Origin: Mesorhizobium wenxiniae
GTDB taxonomy: Bacteria; Pseudomonadota; Alphaproteobacteria; Rhizobiales; Rhizobiaceae
NCBI RefSeq assembly: GCF_002284535.1
Contig: NZ_NPKH01000014.1
Location: 310,001 to 374,000 of the forward strand
DNA: 64,000 nucleotides
Direction: 5' to 3'
Shown: one piece after another, positions 1 through 7,342 of the stretch
How positions within the stretch are numbered: position 1 is the first letter of the stretch
Layout of the letters: each line of letters opens with the position of its first letter
Translations under genes and position numbers: made by a program
The notes under the pieces: model-generated
The model's input: the letters and a program-made list of their open reading frames with translations, nothing else
The model's database searches: none
What the model was told of the DNA's origin: nothing

Positions 1-1638
1 GACGAGCAGCTCACCGGACCCGCCCGCGATAAGGTCGCGGCCCGCGCCGAGCGCTTCGTCAATTTCCAGATCGAGTCCCTGCTGAAGCCGCTGGTCGACC
101 TCAAGAACGCCGAGCAGATCACCGGCATCGGCCGTGGCATCGCCTTCCAGCTCGTCGAGCATTTCGGCCTCATCAACCGCCGTGACATCGCCGAGGAGAT
201 GAAGTCGCTCGACCAGGAAGGCCGCGCCGCCCTTCGCCGACTCGGCGTGCGCTTCGGCGCCTACCACGTCTTCGTGCCCGCGCTGATCAAGCCCGCCCCG
301 GCTGGACTGGTGACGCTGTTGTGGGCGCTGAGGAGCGACGGCAAGGACAAGCCCGGCTTTGGCGACGTGGTACACGCGCTGGCCTCCGGTCGCACCTCGG
401 TGGTCATCGATCCCACGTTCGACAAGACCTTCTACAAGCTGGCCGGCTACCGCAATCTCGGCCGTCGCGCGGTGCGCGTCGACATCCTTGAACGGCTGGC
501 CGACCTGATCCGGCCCGCAACCAATTGGAAGCCGGGCCTCGGCCAGCGCCCCGACGGCGCCTATGATGGTCAGTCCTTCATGGTGACGCCGCCGATGATG
601 TCGATCCTCGGCGCCACGGCCGACGACATGGAAGAGATTTTGAAAGGCCTCGGCTACCGGGCAGAGGCGAAGCCGGCGGTCGAGGTGAGGGCGCGGCTCG
701 AGGCACAGGACAATGCCGCGCGCGAAGCCGCCGCGGCCAAGCAGGCGGCGGAAGAACAAGCCGAGCAGGCCAAGGCAGCCGAAGCCGCGATTGCGGACGC
801 AGCCGCCGAGGCGCCGGCCGGGAGTTCTGAGCCGGATGCAGTGTCAAAAGCCACGGCCGAAGCCCCTGCGGAACCCTCCACCGAAGGTGAAGCGGAGCCT
901 GTCGCGAAAGCTCAGCGGGAAACTCCGGCTGAGGTCACGGATGAGGAGCTGCCTGCAGCCGAAGCCGCAGCCGAAGCGCCTCCGGTATCAGCGGCTCAAC
1001 CAGAGGCAGAACTCGAAACCGCCGAGGTTGAAGTCGCATCGGCGGAGCCGGCCTCCGAAGCCTCGCCTGCAACGGAAGCAGTGTCGGCCGAACCTGCCGC
1101 GACGGCGGAAGCCGCCACCGGCGAGGCTGCTCCCCAGGCCGAGAAAGAAGCCGAGGAACCAAAGCCCATTCTGTTGTGGCGGCAGGGCCGCTTCGACCAG
1201 CGCCCGCGCCACCGCCACCATGACAACCGGCCCCGTGAAAGGGACAATCGCCCGCGCAACGGGCAAGCCGCGCGCGATGGCCGTGGCGACGCACCGGCAG
1301 ATGCCACCGGCGGACAACCGGTCGGCGCTCCAGGCAGCCGGCCCGCCCATGAAGGACGCCGCGACGGCGCCGGCAAACCGCGCTTCGACCGCAGCAAGTT
1401 CAAGCCCAAGCCCCAGGGCGAGACGGGAGAGCGGCGCGACGGCAAGCCGCAGGGCGAGCGTTCCGATCGTCGCGAAAGCCGACCCGACTGGAAGGGCGGC
1501 AGGCCGGAGGGCAAGGGTGGCGCGCCCGGTGGAAAGCCCGCGTTCCAGCCGAAACCGCGCGAGGAGCGTCCCGTGCGCTTCGACCCGGATTCCCCCTTCG
1601 CCAAGCTCGCCGCGTTGCGCGACCAGCTGAAGAAGTAG
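1..1638 (+). CDS. Helicase C-terminal part (5' end outside window)
   Basis: The reading frame is open from base 1 and ends at 1638, so the start and the helicase motor motifs lie upstream of the window. The visible 545 codons begin with the conserved C-terminal region of the large alphaproteobacterial helicase family (SUV3/MgpS-like); blocks such as GRGIAFQLVEHFGLINR and LRRLGVRFGAYHVFVPALIK are recalled as typical of it. From about base 690 to 1150 the protein becomes Ala/Glu/Pro-rich, and from about 1180 to 1560 it becomes Arg/Gly/Pro/Asp-rich, like a disordered basic RNA-binding tail. The S4 RNA-binding gene follows after 14 bases, so the two are probably cotranscribed. An RNA-related role is inference; the family assignment rests on the conserved block only. 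Confidence 0.8.
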   Translation, partial: DEQLTGPARDKVAARAERFVNFQIESLLKPLVDLKNAEQITGIGRGIAFQLVEHFGLINRRDIAEEMKSLDQEGRAALRRLGVRFGAYHVFVPALIKPAPAGLVTLLWALRSDGKDKPGFGDVVHALASGRTSVVIDPTFDKTFYKLAGYRNLGRRAVRVDILERLADLIRPATNWKPGLGQRPDGAYDGQSFMVTPPMMSILGATADDMEEILKGLGYRAEAKPAVEVRARLEAQDNAAREAAAAKQAAEEQAEQAKAAEAAIADAAAEAPAGSSEPDAVSKATAEAPAEPSTEGEAEPVAKAQRETPAEVTDEELPAAEAAAEAPPVSAAQPEAELETAEVEVASAEPASEASPATEAVSAEPAATAEAATGEAAPQAEKEAEEPKPILLWRQGRFDQRPRHRHHDNRPRERDNRPRNGQAARDGRGDAPADATGGQPVGAPGSRPAHEGRRDGAGKPRFDRSKFKPKPQGETGERRDGKPQGERSDRRESRPDWKGGRPEGKGGAPGGKPAFQPKPREERPVRFDPDSPFAKLAALRDQLKK

Positions 1639-1652
1639 GTTCGCTCGCTCCG

Positions 1653-2039
1653 ATGGTCGCTGATGCCCGCCAGCGCATCGACAAATGGCTGTTCTTTTCG
1701 CGTGCGGTGAAATCGCGCTCGCTTGCAGCGAAGCTGGTGGTGGCCGGACGCGTCCGCATCAATCGCGACAAAGCAGCGCAGGCCTCCGATCTGGTCCGCG
1801 CCGGCGACGTCCTGACCATCACTCTCGAGCGGCGCATCTTCGTCTGGAAGGTGCTCGGCACGGGAAGCCGGCGCGGCCCCGCAGAGGAAGCGCGCTTGCT
1901 CTATGAGGATATGTCGCCACCGCCGGTGCCAAAAGGCGAGGCCGTTCCCGATGCGATTCCCGCACTGCGCGATGCCGGCAGTGGCCGCCCCACCAAGAAG
2001 GAACGCCGGGAGACCGACCGGCTGCTCGGCGATGACTGA
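1653..2039 (+). CDS. S4-domain RNA-binding protein (Hsp15-like)
   Basis: 128 residues. The N-terminal half (about residues 5-60) is an S4 domain: RQRIDKWLFFSRAVKSR, then LVVAGRVRINRDKAAQASDLVRAGDVLTI, the usual alpha-helical L-shaped RNA-binding fold. The C-terminal part is short, charged and ends with KKERRETDRLLGDD, as in rhizobial homologues. Hsp15 (HslR) family proteins bind free 50S subunits carrying a nascent chain and help recycle stalled ribosomes. That role is family knowledge; here only the domain is seen. It starts 14 bases after the helicase stop and is probably in the same transcript. Confidence 0.88.
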   Translation: MVADARQRIDKWLFFSRAVKSRSLAAKLVVAGRVRINRDKAAQASDLVRAGDVLTITLERRIFVWKVLGTGSRRGPAEEARLLYEDMSPPPVPKGEAVPDAIPALRDAGSGRPTKKERRETDRLLGDD

Positions 2040-2170
2040 CGCATAACTGGCTTTCGTCGCATGGCCCGTCTGGAATTCCATTCCGGAAACGCCGGCATCG
2101 CGCAATGGCTGCTCTTGCAAGCGGCGGGCAAAGACGTTACCTCACCAAAAAAGCCTACCGCATTGGGGAA

Positions 2171-2237
2171 CACGATGCGTGAATTCAAAGCGTTAGAGCG
2201 TGCATTTGTGCGTCCGATAGGACGCACCTCGCTCTGA
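2171..2237 (+). repeat. Short intergenic mosaic repeat with hairpin
   Basis: Between the S4 gene and fdxA lies a hairpin GTGCGTCC-GATA-GGACGCAC (2208-2227, perfect 8-bp stem). It is flanked by GCGTTAGAGCG on the left and a trailing CTCGCTCT. A related block with GTCCGTCC..GGACGCAC and CGCTCT occurs at about 19165-19213 upstream of purA. This looks like one module of rhizobial intergenic mosaic (RIME-like) elements. Confidence 0.6.
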
Positions 2238-2264
2238 TAAAACGTGACGTCCCGGAGCCGACTG

Positions 2265-2603
2265 ATGACCTATGTCGTGACCGATAACTGCATAAAATGC
2301 AAATACATGGACTGCATCGAGGTCTGTCCGGTCGACTGTTTCTATGAGGGCGAGAACATGCTCGTCATCCATCCCGACGAGTGCATCGACTGTGGCGTCT
2401 GCGAACCGGAATGCCCGGCCGACGCGATCAAGCCTGACACCGAGCCGGGGCTCGACAAATGGCTGCAGATCAACACCGAATATGCCGATAAATGGCCCAA
2501 CATAACCGCCAAGAAGGAGCCTCCGGCCGACGCCAAATCCTTCGATGGCGAGGCCGGCAAGTTCGAGAAGTATTTCTCCCCCGAGCCCGGCGAGGGCGAC
2601 TAG
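2265..2603 (+). CDS. fdxA: Seven-iron ferredoxin FdxA
   Basis: 112 residues. The cysteine pattern fits 7Fe ferredoxins of the Azotobacter FdI type: C9, C17 and C50 for the [3Fe-4S] cluster and C21, C40, C43, C46 for the [4Fe-4S] cluster, with extra C12 and C25. This is a soluble cytosolic electron carrier; its partner reductase is not visible here. The ATG at 2265 is chosen because a GGAG sits 7 bases upstream and the family begins MTYVVTDNC; an in-frame GTG at 2244 would add seven unsupported residues. It lies upstream of carD in the same direction but is separated by 471 bases and a separate promoter. Confidence 0.95.
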   Translation: MTYVVTDNCIKCKYMDCIEVCPVDCFYEGENMLVIHPDECIDCGVCEPECPADAIKPDTEPGLDKWLQINTEYADKWPNITAKKEPPADAKSFDGEAGKFEKYFSPEPGEGD

Positions 2604-2610
2604 CGCCTGA

Positions 2611-2710
2611 CTCCGAAAGTCGGAATCGATTTTCGAAAAGTATCATGCGCAAGATCAAAACTGTCACAGCGTCCCGTGCACGTCCAAAACGGGCGCGTGG
2701 CGCTGTAACG
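2611..2710 (+). repeat. RIME-like intergenic mosaic element, copy 1
   Basis: Begins CTCCGAAAGTCGGAATCGAT, continues with a TATCATGCGCAAGATC-like core, then CACAGCGTCCCGTGCACGTCC and a terminal GGCGCTGTA. The same mosaic (CGAAAATCGG..CGATTTTC..GGATCATGCGCA..CAGCGTCC) recurs at about 8866, 19121, 43881 and, inverted, 55703. It lies just 3' of fdxA and is non-coding. Confidence 0.7.
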
Positions 2711-2812
2711 GCGACGCCGATTTGATCGGCATGACCCGGCGTAATAGGCACCGCACATTAACTGCGCTGATAGGCGGAGATCGCGCTTGACCTTCGCGCG
2801 TGCAGCAAAGCC

Positions 2813-2840
2813 TTGATTCTTCCGACTTTTTGTGCTATAT
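2813..2840 (+). promoter_or_regulatory. Putative carD promoter
   Basis: TTGATT (2813-2818) and CTATAT (2835-2840) are separated by 16 bases, a reasonable housekeeping-sigma promoter. It gives a start near 2847 and a carD leader of about 230 bases. The leader (2847-3074) contains a possible leaderless 18-codon ORF at 2850-2906, a 15-base imperfect direct repeat (CGCAATTATGCGGCT at 2947, CGCAGTTGTGCGGCT at 2988), and a 7-bp hairpin CGATCGG-TTAC-CCGATCG (3006-3023). The stretch 2711-2812 shows nothing else. Confidence 0.5.
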
Positions 2841-3074
2841 CAGCCAAACATGCCGGTGACACAACGTCGATTTATGGCGCAAACGCCCCAAATCACTGAA
2901 AGGTGAATTTCTCAATCCGGACCAGAGTGATCTGGGGCAGGCAGTCGCAATTATGCGGCTTGCCGACCTCGGCTATTCCGGTGGTTTCGCAGTTGTGCGG
3001 CTAACGATCGGTTACCCGATCGCGCGAGTTCGGCCGGCAGAATGCCGGTACCACACCAAGGAGTTCATGGCGTA

Positions 3075-3656
3075 ATGGCAACAATCACCCCGCAGAAGAA
3101 GTCCAGCGCAGCGCGTCACGGTTTTAAGACCGGCGAGTACATCGTCTATCCGGCGCATGGCGTCGGCCAGATCGTCTCGATCGACGAGCAGGAAGTTGCG
3201 GGCCACAAGCTGGAACTGTTCGTCATCGACTTCCAGAAGGACAAGATGCGTCTGAAGGTTCCGGTTGCCAAGGCGACCTCCATCGGCATGCGCAAGCTGT
3301 CGGAAGAGGATTATGTCGATCGCGCGCTGAAGGTCGTGCAGGGCCGCGCCCGCGTCAAGCGCACCATGTGGTCGCGCCGGGCTCAGGAATATGATGCGAA
3401 GATCAATTCCGGCGATCTGATCTCGATCTCGGAAGTGGTGCGCGACCTCTACCGCGCCGACAACCAGCCGGAGCAGTCCTATTCCGAGCGCCAGCTTTAT
3501 GAGGCGGCACTCGACCGCATGGCGCGCGAGATCGCGGCCGTCAACCGCATGTCGGAAACCGAAGCGGTGCGCCTCATCGAGGTGAACCTCAACAAGGGTC
3601 CGAAGCGCGGCGCCAAGGCCGACAACGAAGAAGCCGAGCAGGAAGAAGCTGCCTGA
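3075..3656 (+). CDS. carD: CarD family transcription regulator
   Basis: 193 residues. The N-terminal CarD/TRCF RNA-polymerase-interacting domain (about 15-70: GFKTGEYIVYPAHGVGQIVSIDEQ) is a Tudor-like fold that binds the beta subunit. It is followed by the helical DNA-binding CarD C-terminal domain (MWSRRAQEYDAKINSGDL.. EVVRDLYR.. SERQLYEAALDRM). The family stabilises open complexes, especially at rRNA promoters; that is family knowledge. The start at 3075 is preferred (MATITPQKKS) with AAGGAG at 3058-3063. An upstream ATG at 3067 reads only Met-Ala-stop, and its TAA overlaps the real start (ATGGCGTAATGG). The tail is acidic. A strong terminator follows at 3681. Confidence 0.95.
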   Translation: MATITPQKKSSAARHGFKTGEYIVYPAHGVGQIVSIDEQEVAGHKLELFVIDFQKDKMRLKVPVAKATSIGMRKLSEEDYVDRALKVVQGRARVKRTMWSRRAQEYDAKINSGDLISISEVVRDLYRADNQPEQSYSERQLYEAALDRMAREIAAVNRMSETEAVRLIEVNLNKGPKRGAKADNEEAEQEEAA

Positions 3657-3680
3657 GCGCTTCTCGCCTTCGAATTGGAA

Positions 3681-3707
3681 AAACCCGGCCTCGCGCCGGG
3701 TTTTTCT
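3681..3707 (+). terminator. Intrinsic terminator of carD
   Basis: Stem AAACCCGGC / GCCGGGTTT (9 bp) with loop CTCGC, continuing into TTTTTCTTT. It lies 24 bases after the carD stop. Confidence 0.9.
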
Positions 3708-3711
3708 TTGT

Positions 3712-3760
3712 ATGCATGTCGTTAACCCAAAACCGCTACGAACTTTTAGGCGACATGCAT
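3712..3760. repeat. 49-bp palindromic repeat, copy 1
   Basis: Arms ATGCATGTCG (3712-3721) and CGACATGCAT (3751-3760) flank CCCAAAACCGCTACGAAC. A near-identical element lies at 38401-38448 (TGCGTGTCG .. CCCAAAAACCGCTACACAC .. CGACACGCA). The arms co-vary (ATGTCG/CGACAT against GTGTCG/CGACAC), which argues for selection on structure. It abuts the stop codon of the ABC ATPase gene and follows the carD terminator. Confidence 0.75.
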
Positions 3761-4533
3761 TAACCTTCGCCGCCTCCTTCCTTCTCTGCCTCCTGCTTCA
3801 GCGTCGCGATGAACCGCCTGGTTCGCTGGCGCTCCGGATTGCTGAACAGGACAGCGGCGGGGCCTTTCTCGACGACGCTGCCGGCGTCGAGGAACACCAC
3901 CTCCTGCGCGATCTTCGATGCGAGGCGCAGGTCGTGCGTCGCGATCACCATGGTGGTCCCCTCGCGGGCAAGTTGGCTGAGCACGTCGACCACCTCCTGC
4001 GCCAGTTCCGGATCGAGCGCCGAGGTCGGCTCGTCGCACAACAGCACTTTCGGCGATGGCGCCAGCGCCCGGGCGATCGCAACGCGTTGCTGCTGGCCGC
4101 CCGACAGCGTCGCCGGCCAGGCATCGGTCTTATGCGCCATCCCGACCTTTTCGAGCAGAGCGAGCCCCCGCTCGCGCGCCCTCGCGGTCGGCCATTTCAG
4201 CACCGTCACCAGCCCCTCCATGACATTCTCGATCGCGGTTCGGTGTGGGAACAGCTGGAAATTCTGGAACACCATGCCCGTCTGCAGCCGCAGGCGCCGG
4301 ATGGCCGTTGCGGAAACCTTGCCGCCAGGGTGGAATTCGAGCGCGTCGTCGCCGATGCGCACCGTGCCCGAAGTCGGGATCTCAAGCAGGTTGATGCAGC
4401 GCAGAAGCGTGCTTTTCCCGCCGCCCGAGGGACCGACAAGGGCTGTGACGCTGCCTTCCTCGATGGTGACGGTCACGCCCTTCAGCACGAGGTTGTCGCC
4501 GAAGCGCTTCTCGATGTCGGTGAGGCCGATCAT
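3760..4533 (-). CDS. Amino-acid (cystine-type) ABC importer, ATPase
   Basis: 257 residues. Standard polar-amino-acid importer ATPase: Walker A GPSGGGKST near residue 34, Q-loop region VFQNFQLFPH, signature LSGGQQQR, Walker B VLLCDEPTSALD, and H-loop THD. It energises the permease encoded immediately upstream; the start ATG overlaps the permease stop by four bases (ATGA), indicating translational coupling. Operon order is binding protein, permease, ATPase. The substrate call follows from the binding protein. Confidence 0.93.
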   Translation of the reverse strand: MIGLTDIEKRFGDNLVLKGVTVTIEEGSVTALVGPSGGGKSTLLRCINLLEIPTSGTVRIGDDALEFHPGGKVSATAIRRLRLQTGMVFQNFQLFPHRTAIENVMEGLVTVLKWPTARARERGLALLEKVGMAHKTDAWPATLSGGQQQRVAIARALAPSPKVLLCDEPTSALDPELAQEVVDVLSQLAREGTTMVIATHDLRLASKIAQEVVFLDAGSVVEKGPAAVLFSNPERQRTRRFIATLKQEAEKEGGGEG

Positions 4534-5210
4534 GAACGCGCCTCCAGGAAGCCGCCATAGCGGTTAAGCCGCTTTTCCAAGCGCGTCTGCAATGCCGACA
4601 GCACCGAGCTCAGCGCCAGATACAGGGCCGCCGCCTCGATATAGAGGATCAGCGGCTCATAGGTGGTGGCGACGATCCGCTGCGCCGCCTGGAACATTTC
4701 CGGCACGGTGATGGCGGCGGCCAGCGATGTATCCTTGACCAGCGAGATGAAGGTGTTGGACAGCGGCGGCACCGCGACGCGGCCGGCCTGCGGCAGTATG
4801 GTGCGCCGCATCGCCTGGCTCCAGGTCATTCCGATCGAGTAGGCCGCCTCCCACTGCCCCTTGGGCACTGAGCCTATGACGGCGCGGATGATTTCCGACG
4901 TATAGGCGCCGATGTTGAGCGTGAAGCCGATCAACGCGGCTGAAAAAGCGTCGAGCAGGATGCCGACCGAGGGCAGGCCGTAGAAGATCAGGAAGAGCTG
5001 CACCAGAAGTGGCGTGCCACGGAAGATCCAGATGTAGAAGCGGACCACGGCGACCAGCGGCTTCGGGCCGAACAGCCGGACAAGCGCCGCAACCAGCCCT
5101 ACGAAGAGACCGAATGCGAACGACAGGAGCGTTAGCGGCACGGTGAAGATCAGCGCGGCCCATAGCAGCGTCGGCAATGAGTCCAGCATCAATTGCAGCC
5201 AGTGGGGCAC
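4530..5210 (-). CDS. Amino-acid (cystine-type) ABC importer, permease
   Basis: 226 residues, His/Glu/Gln/Arg/cystine permease family, about five membrane segments. The coupling (EAA) loop is visible as EAAYSIGMTWSQAMRRTILPQAGRVAVPPL. I place the start at GTG 5210 (VPHWLQLMLDSLPTLLW) because a strong AAGGAGGG lies five bases upstream and homologues begin there; an ATG at 5258 has no ribosome-binding site. The gap to the binding-protein gene (5211-5370) holds two hairpins: GCGGGCCGG-CAA-CCGGCCCGC (5336-5356) and an imperfect one at 5296-5323. These probably stabilise or attenuate, so that the binding protein is made in excess. Confidence 0.9.
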   Translation of the reverse strand: MPHWLQLMLDSLPTLLWAALIFTVPLTLLSFAFGLFVGLVAALVRLFGPKPLVAVVRFYIWIFRGTPLLVQLFLIFYGLPSVGILLDAFSAALIGFTLNIGAYTSEIIRAVIGSVPKGQWEAAYSIGMTWSQAMRRTILPQAGRVAVPPLSNTFISLVKDTSLAAAITVPEMFQAAQRIVATTYEPLILYIEAAALYLALSSVLSALQTRLEKRLNRYGGFLEARS

Positions 5211-5370
5211 GAAAACCCTCCTTGCGAGATTGCCGCCCAAAAACCGGCCCGGCAGCATCGAGGCGCGACCATACGATCGTCATATCACGCGAAAAGCGGC
5301 GGCCGTCAAAGACGGCTCGCCGCGATGCTTGCCATGCGGGCCGGCAACCGGCCCGCTCCGTGCGATGCGC

Positions 5371-6144
5371 TTACTTCGAAACGTCCTGGCCGAAATAGGT
5401 GTCGGCGATCTTCTGGTAGGTGCCGTCGGCCTTGATGTCGGCCAGTGCCTGATTGATGGCGGCGACCAGTTCCGGATCGCCCTTGCGCACGATGACGCCG
5501 GAATAGTCGGCGTTTTCTTCCTGCGCGGCGATCTTCACATTGGCGTCGGGCTTTTGCTTCTTGAAATCGAGGAAGGACAGGCTGTCGTTGATGGTGGCGT
5601 CGGCGCGGCCGGTAAGAAGCAGCTGGATCGATTGGTCGAAACCATCGGTGCCGACGAGCTCGGCGCCGTTCGTTTCGGCGAGTTTGCCGAAATTCGAAGT
5701 CAGCGACTGCGCCGCCTTCTTGCCCTTGAGGTCGGCAAAGCTCTTGATATCGGTATTGTCGCCGCGCACGATCAGCACCGCCTTGGAAGCGATGTAGGGA
5801 TCGGAGAAATCATACTTGGCCTTGCGCGCCTCGGTGATGCCGACCTGATTGATGACGGCGTCATAACGCTTGGCGTCGAGGCCGGCGATCAGCCCGTCCC
5901 ATTTGCCTTCGAGGAATTCGGCCTTGACGCCGAGGCGCTCGGCAATCGCCTGGGCTATCTCGACGTCGAAGCCGACCAATGCACCCGAGGCATCATGATA
6001 GGTGAAGGGGGCATAGGTGCCTTCGGTGCCGACCTTAAGGACGCCGACCTGCTTGATCTGATCGAGATTTGCGCCGGCATGGCCTGATGTGACGGCCAAA
6101 ACCTGCAGTGTTCCGGCGACGATAAGCGATTTAAGCCATTTCAT
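5371..6144 (-). CDS. Cystine-type amino-acid ABC substrate-binding protein
   Basis: 257 residues with a Sec signal peptide (MKWLKSLIVAGTLQVLAVTSGHA, cleavage after about residue 23). It is an SBP_bac_3 periplasmic binding protein. Signatures shared with the E. coli cystine-binding protein FliY/TcyJ are VGTEGTYAPF, KWDGLIAGLDAKRYDAVINQV and RKAKYDFSDPY, so cystine or a related amino acid is the likely ligand (inference). The start at 6144 is chosen for the signal peptide; the upstream in-frame extension is Arg/Ser-rich and unlikely. An 11-bp perfect inverted repeat lies 88-118 bases upstream. Confidence 0.9.
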   Translation of the reverse strand: MKWLKSLIVAGTLQVLAVTSGHAGANLDQIKQVGVLKVGTEGTYAPFTYHDASGALVGFDVEIAQAIAERLGVKAEFLEGKWDGLIAGLDAKRYDAVINQVGITEARKAKYDFSDPYIASKAVLIVRGDNTDIKSFADLKGKKAAQSLTSNFGKLAETNGAELVGTDGFDQSIQLLLTGRADATINDSLSFLDFKKQKPDANVKIAAQEENADYSGVIVRKGDPELVAAINQALADIKADGTYQKIADTYFGQDVSK

Positions 6145-6231
6145 TTTTCTGTGATCCCGTGCTTGGCCGGCGTCCGGCGTATTTGTTGAGCGCCGGAAAC
6201 TGACAGATGCAGGCTGGCGAAATAAGGAACC

Positions 6232-6262
6232 GGATTTCAAAAATAAGACGCTTTTGAAATCC
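6232..6262. promoter_or_regulatory. Perfect inverted repeat upstream of the ABC importer
   Basis: GGATTTCAAAA (6232-6242) and TTTTGAAATCC (6252-6262) are perfectly complementary around a 9-base spacer. The repeat lies in the leader/promoter region of the importer operon. It could be an operator for a dimeric regulator or an RNA hairpin. No regulator gene is adjacent. Confidence 0.5.
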
Positions 6263-6354
6263 AATTCTCAAAACCACATCGAGTCACGCCAACCGACCGC
6301 GTAGCGACCGCCGCAACGAGCTTTCGCCAGTGCAATCCACGCGACATCAGCGGC

Positions 6355-6380
6355 GGAACCATTCGCCCGCGTGGCACGTT
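6355..6380 (+). promoter_or_regulatory. RpoE2/EcfG-type stress promoter of rpoH2
   Basis: GGAAC at 6355-6359, then 19 bases, then TT (CGTT at 6377-6380). This matches the GGAAC-N18-19-TT consensus of the alphaproteobacterial general-stress ECF sigma factor, about 95 bases before the rpoH2 start. rpoH2 is a known RpoE2 target in Sinorhizobium meliloti. The rest of 6263-6475 shows no gene. Confidence 0.65.
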
Positions 6381-6475
6381 CTTGGCTGTTGTAGGGCGCG
6401 GCGTCGCCAATTCAACCACGATGCCAGCTCAGGGTCGAGCGATCGCACCGCAACGCCCGGAACAGGGAGCGTGGC

Positions 6476-7339
6476 ATGATGGAAGATATGGCGGGGCGAA
6501 CCATGGTCCGCGCGGCGATGAAAGCCCCCTATCTCGAGCGCGACGAGGAGCATCTTCTCGCGCTGCGTTGGAAGCAAGACAACGACCAGCAGGCGCTGCA
6601 CCAAATCGCCATGGCGCATATGCGGCTGGTCATTTCCATGGCCTCGAAATTCCGCCACTACGGTCTGCCGCTCGGCGATCTGGTCCAGGAAGGCCATGTC
6701 GGCCTGCTGGAGGCAGCGGCCCGTTTCGAACCGGAGCGCGAGGTGCGGTTTTCGACCTATGCGACGTGGTGGATCCGCGCCTCGATGCAGGACTATATCC
6801 TGCGCAACTGGTCGATCGTGCGTGGCGGCACCAGTTCGGCGCAAAAGGCGCTGTTCTTCAATTTGCGGCGCCTGCGCGCCCGCTTGGCGAACGGCGCCGA
6901 GCCGATCTCGAATACCTCGCTCTACCGCGAGGTGTCGGTGGCGCTCGGCGTCTCGGAGGCCGACGTGGCGATGATGGACTCCCGCCTTTCGGCACCGGAT
7001 AGCTCGCTCAACCAGCCGCTCGCCGACGATGCGGGCGCCACCGAGCGAATGGATTTCCTGGTTTCTGACGATCCTTTGCCGGACGAGGTCGTAGGCGACA
7101 CGATTGATGTCGAACGCCGCTCTGTCTGGCTGAAAACGGCGCTCGGCGCGCTCAATGCCCGCGAGCTCAGGATCATTGAGGAGCGCCGGCTGAGCGACGA
7201 GGGCGCGACGCTCGAAGCCCTCGGCGAGGCGCTCGGCATCTCCAAGGAGCGCGTCCGCCAGATCGAGGCACGCGCCATGGAAAAGCTCAAGATAGCGCTG
7301 GTGAAGCAAAACCCCGAGTTTCTGGCGACAGCCGCCTGA
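6476..7339 (+). CDS. rpoH2: RNA polymerase sigma-32 factor, RpoH2 type
   Basis: 287 residues. Sigma regions in order: region 2 (about 45-115: MAHMRLVISMASKFRHYGLPLGDLVQEGHVGLLEAA, then VRFSTYATWWIRASMQDYILRNWSIVRG); the RpoH box QKALFFNLRRLR (about residue 122); and region 4 (LEALGEALGISKERVRQIEARAMEKL). It directs transcription of heat- or stress-response genes. The N-terminal MKAPYLERDEEHLLALRW is recalled as typical of rhizobial RpoH2, and the GGAAC-type promoter upstream supports RpoH2 over RpoH1. AGGGAG at 6462-6467 fits the ATG at 6476; 6479 or 6488 are possible alternatives. It is convergent with the M48 gene, three bases apart. Confidence 0.9.
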   Translation: MMEDMAGRTMVRAAMKAPYLERDEEHLLALRWKQDNDQQALHQIAMAHMRLVISMASKFRHYGLPLGDLVQEGHVGLLEAAARFEPEREVRFSTYATWWIRASMQDYILRNWSIVRGGTSSAQKALFFNLRRLRARLANGAEPISNTSLYREVSVALGVSEADVAMMDSRLSAPDSSLNQPLADDAGATERMDFLVSDDPLPDEVVGDTIDVERRSVWLKTALGALNARELRIIEERRLSDEGATLEALGEALGISKERVRQIEARAMEKLKIALVKQNPEFLATAA

Positions 7340-7342
7340 ATC

